Assembly: GCA_046727855.1 (NCBI GenBank)
Contig: JBKPDL010000142.1
Span: forward strand, 1-48,585
Length of the DNA stretch: 48,585 bases
Direction of reading: 5' to 3'
Source of the DNA: DASPWV01 sp046727855
GTDB taxonomy: Bacteria; Acidobacteriota; Vicinamibacteria; Vicinamibacterales; UBA2999
A program made the position numbers and the translations under genes. Shown one piece after another: positions 47,475-48,585 of the stretch. Numbering within the stretch: position 1 is the first letter of the stretch; the number at the start of each line of letters is the position of its first letter. The notes beneath the pieces were generated by a model. The model saw nothing but the letters and a program-made list of their open reading frames with translations, was not told the origin of the DNA and did not search any database.

Positions 47475-47758
47475 TGCGCATGTTGCGAACGCTTGTCTGT
47501 GTAGCGCTGCTGACGGTCGGAGCGACCCTGACCGTCCACGGCGTACAGCAGCCAACGACACCGCAGCCTCCGCCGGCACAGGGCGAGTTCGTGCCACTAT
47601 CGGAAGTGCCGCCAAGTGAGCAAATCCCGTCCTTCACGTTGGTGGCGGCGGCGTATGCGTTTGTGTGGGTCGTCCTGCTCGCGTACGTGTGGTCGATTAG
47701 CCGGCGGCTGCAGAAAGTGGAACAGGAGTTATCGACTCTCGATCGGCGGAGCGCGTGA
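47471..47758 (+). CDS. CcmD-like small membrane protein with long periplasmic N-terminus
   Basis: A 95-aa protein. An N-terminal signal-anchor (LRTLVCVALLTVGATLTVHG), a Pro/Gln-rich stretch, then one membrane helix FTLVAAAYAFVWVVLLAYVW followed by basic-acidic SISRRLQKVEQELSTL. The helix plus charged coiled tail, and the place directly after ccmC, match CcmD, the small partner that holds CcmC and CcmE together. CcmD is usually near 50-70 aa without a signal segment, so assignment is provisional. Starts are GTG 47471 or ATG 47474. Confidence 0.7.
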   Translation: MMRMLRTLVCVALLTVGATLTVHGVQQPTTPQPPPAQGEFVPLSEVPPSEQIPSFTLVAAAYAFVWVVLLAYVWSISRRLQKVEQELSTLDRRSA

Positions 47759-47928
47759 TGGAATTGGACGTCCCGTCTGCCGCGCACTTCATCTACATTC
47801 CGGTCGTCGCGCTGGTCGGCATCGTAATTGGCTGGATTCTCGGCTCGCGCGCCGCACGAGATGCCTATCTCGCGGAGCTTCGCCGCCGTGAGGGGCGCGA
47901 GGCGCGTGAGGCTCGAACCAAGAACTAG
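47758..47928 (+). CDS. 56-aa single-helix membrane protein at the end of the ccm operon
   Basis: ATG 47758 overlaps the previous stop (TGATG). The protein has a short N-terminus, one hydrophobic helix (HFIYIPVVALVGIVIGWILG) and an Arg/Glu-rich tail (AELRRREGREAREARTKN). It is too short for most gene callers. It has no named family. The final TKN and the stop TAG are part of the dispersed CTAGCCAAG hairpin element. As part of the operon it may be a further assembly factor for cytochrome c maturation. Confidence 0.7.
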   Translation: MELDVPSAAHFIYIPVVALVGIVIGWILGSRAARDAYLAELRRREGREAREARTKN

Positions 47929-47980
47929 CCAAGGGCCCTGCCCTTGATATCCGGCTAACTCCGCGGCCCTTGGCTAGTTC
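47922..47980. repeat. CTAGCCAAGGGCC hairpin element
   Basis: GAACTAGCCAAGGGCC (47922-47937) and GGCCCTTGGCTAGTTC (47965-47980) are perfect 16-bp inverted repeats around the core CTGCCCTTGATATCCGGCTA and ACTCCGC. The second copy is at 26421-26475. It contains the stop of the 56-aa gene. Confidence 0.93.
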
Positions 47981-48011
47981 TTGTTGTTGGCTTGGCGCGC
48001 TCCGCGCGACG

Positions 48012-48063
48012 TAGACCGTTATGCGGGTCCACAACGCGTACAAAATTCACGCATAACGGTCTA
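48012..48063. repeat. 14-bp perfect inverted repeat with 24-nt loop
   Basis: TAGACCGTTATGCG (48012-48025) and CGCATAACGGTCTA (48050-48063). A CTAAGAACGAAGAACGA heptamer piece follows at 48061-48077, and a second palindrome GACCGTCGACGGTC lies at 48083-48096, just beyond the stop of the CoxG-like gene. The region separates two converging genes; no T-run is present. Confidence 0.85.
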
Positions 48064-48100
48064 AGAACGAAGAACGACCGGAGACCGTCGACGGTCGGCC

Positions 48101-48541
48101 TCACGTACCTGATAGTTTCCCCGCCAGACACGCAAAAAAGCGATCCATCGTCATCCGCGCAACGCCTTCAATCAGGCGTTGACCGACGCGCGCTACCGTG
48201 CCGCCGACATCGGCGGTCGCGTCGACCGCGACGGTGGTTTGGCCGTCCTTTTCCGCCAACGTCACGCGCGCTTCGCCCTTCACGAATCCCATCCGGCCGC
48301 TGGCTTCGATCGCGAGGCGATAGGAGGTGGGCAGGATCTTGTCTTTGATCGCGATGGTGGCGCCGTAGTGGCCGGAGACCGCAGCCACGGCGACGTTCAG
48401 CTCGGCGGTGTACAAGTCATCGCCCAGGTCGCGCAGCTCCCTACATCCGGGAAGGCACGCGGCAATCGCGCGCGTGTCCATCAGGAGATCCCAGACAGCG
48501 GCAGGAAGCGCGGCGAAGGAATATGTCCCGGTGATGTGCAT
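48101..48541 (-). CDS. CoxG-like SRPBCC-fold protein
   Basis: A 146-aa protein of the carbon-monoxide dehydrogenase subunit G (CoxG) family with the START/SRPBCC helix-grip fold: ITGTYSFAALPAAVWDLLMD, LPGCRELRDLGDDLYTAELN, and the C-terminal helix LIEGVARMTMDRFFACLAGKL. In CO dehydrogenase-type operons CoxG anchors or matures the molybdenum enzyme. ATG 48541 is 2 bp after the stop of the upstream gene. The PaoABC-like operon is 37 kb away and on the same strand, so this one belongs to a second cluster outside the window. Confidence 0.87.
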   Translation of the reverse strand: MHITGTYSFAALPAAVWDLLMDTRAIAACLPGCRELRDLGDDLYTAELNVAVAAVSGHYGATIAIKDKILPTSYRLAIEASGRMGFVKGEARVTLAEKDGQTTVAVDATADVGGTVARVGQRLIEGVARMTMDRFFACLAGKLSGT

Positions 48542-48543
48542 GG

Positions 48544-48585
48544 TCAGCGCGGACGGAGGTTGCGTAAGTGCGCGGCCAGCTGGTC
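48544..48585 (-). CDS. C-terminal end of a gene cut by the right window edge
   Basis: An in-frame 13-codon end (DQLAAHLRNLRPR) stops at TGA 48544-48546, and the CoxG-like gene starts 2 bp later. The close spacing suggests one operon. The family cannot be told from 13 residues. Its neighbour makes a Cox-type molybdenum-hydroxylase subunit a reasonable guess. Confidence 0.5.
   Translation of the reverse strand, partial: DQLAAHLRNLRPR

Noticed and set aside
48012..48063. Integron attC site
   Set aside because: The inverted repeat GTTATGCG...CGCATAAC has the order of the core sites reversed (attC begins with YYYAAC and ends with GTTRRR) and no cassette or integrase is near.

Overview
This 48.6 kb window is GC-rich bacterial chromosome, most likely from an acidobacterium (Acidobacteriota, probably a Vicinamibacteria-type lineage). 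That placement is inferred from gene content: an Oar-like TonB-dependent receptor with a carboxypeptidase-regulatory N-terminus, a secreted VWFA-related protein of the acidobacterial type, a DUF5916/CBM9-like outer-membrane protein, many PQQ and molybdenum oxidoreductases, and a kinase with a multi-pass membrane tail. No phage, insertion sequence or CRISPR array is visible.

Layout. 1-4.3 kb: a UPF0182 membrane protein cut by the left edge, an S4 RNA-binding protein, a universal stress protein and ilvD. 4.3-5.05 kb: a 50-bp tandem array and hairpins. 5.05-10.7 kb (minus): a compact operon for a Tat-exported PaoABC-like molybdenum hydroxylase with its own cytochrome b. 10.9-23.5 kb: cell-envelope genes (TonB receptor, TPR protein, sulfite-oxidase-like enzyme, VWFA-related protein, large secreted protein, DUF5916 barrel). 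23.6-28.4 kb: housekeeping genes (rpoD, tRNA-Phe, PAP2 phosphatase, recA, YdjM-like hydrolase) plus a 57-aa membrane protein behind a sigma-54-like promoter. 28.4-40.4 kb: Ser/Thr kinase, cupins, PQQ dehydrogenase, thiolase, acyl-CoA ligase, DUF2089/membrane pair, a DUF763 remnant, a DciA-like protein and Maf. 40.4-47.9 kb: a cytochrome c maturation (System I) operon with an unusual CcmE (Cys in place of His), a CcmF-CcmH fusion and two inserted genes with CcmI-like helical modules. The right edge holds a CoxG-like protein.

Two window-wide patterns stand out. First, at least ten start codons have no Shine-Dalgarno sequence but have a TAnnnT -10 hexamer ending 6-8 nt upstream, as expected for leaderless mRNAs. 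Three divergent gene pairs with only 17, 23 and 24 bp between start codons carry overlapping back-to-back -10 boxes that would put both start codons at +1. Second, gaps between genes are filled with several families of short words (GAACGAA, TTGAACT, GGAGATTT, GTGAGGAAC, GGACCTNNAGGTCC, CTAGCCAAGGGCC) arranged as tandem or inverted arrays that form hairpins. These often contain the stop codons of neighbouring genes, and in one case (44006-45271) the array is translated as the hydrophobic core of a signal peptide.
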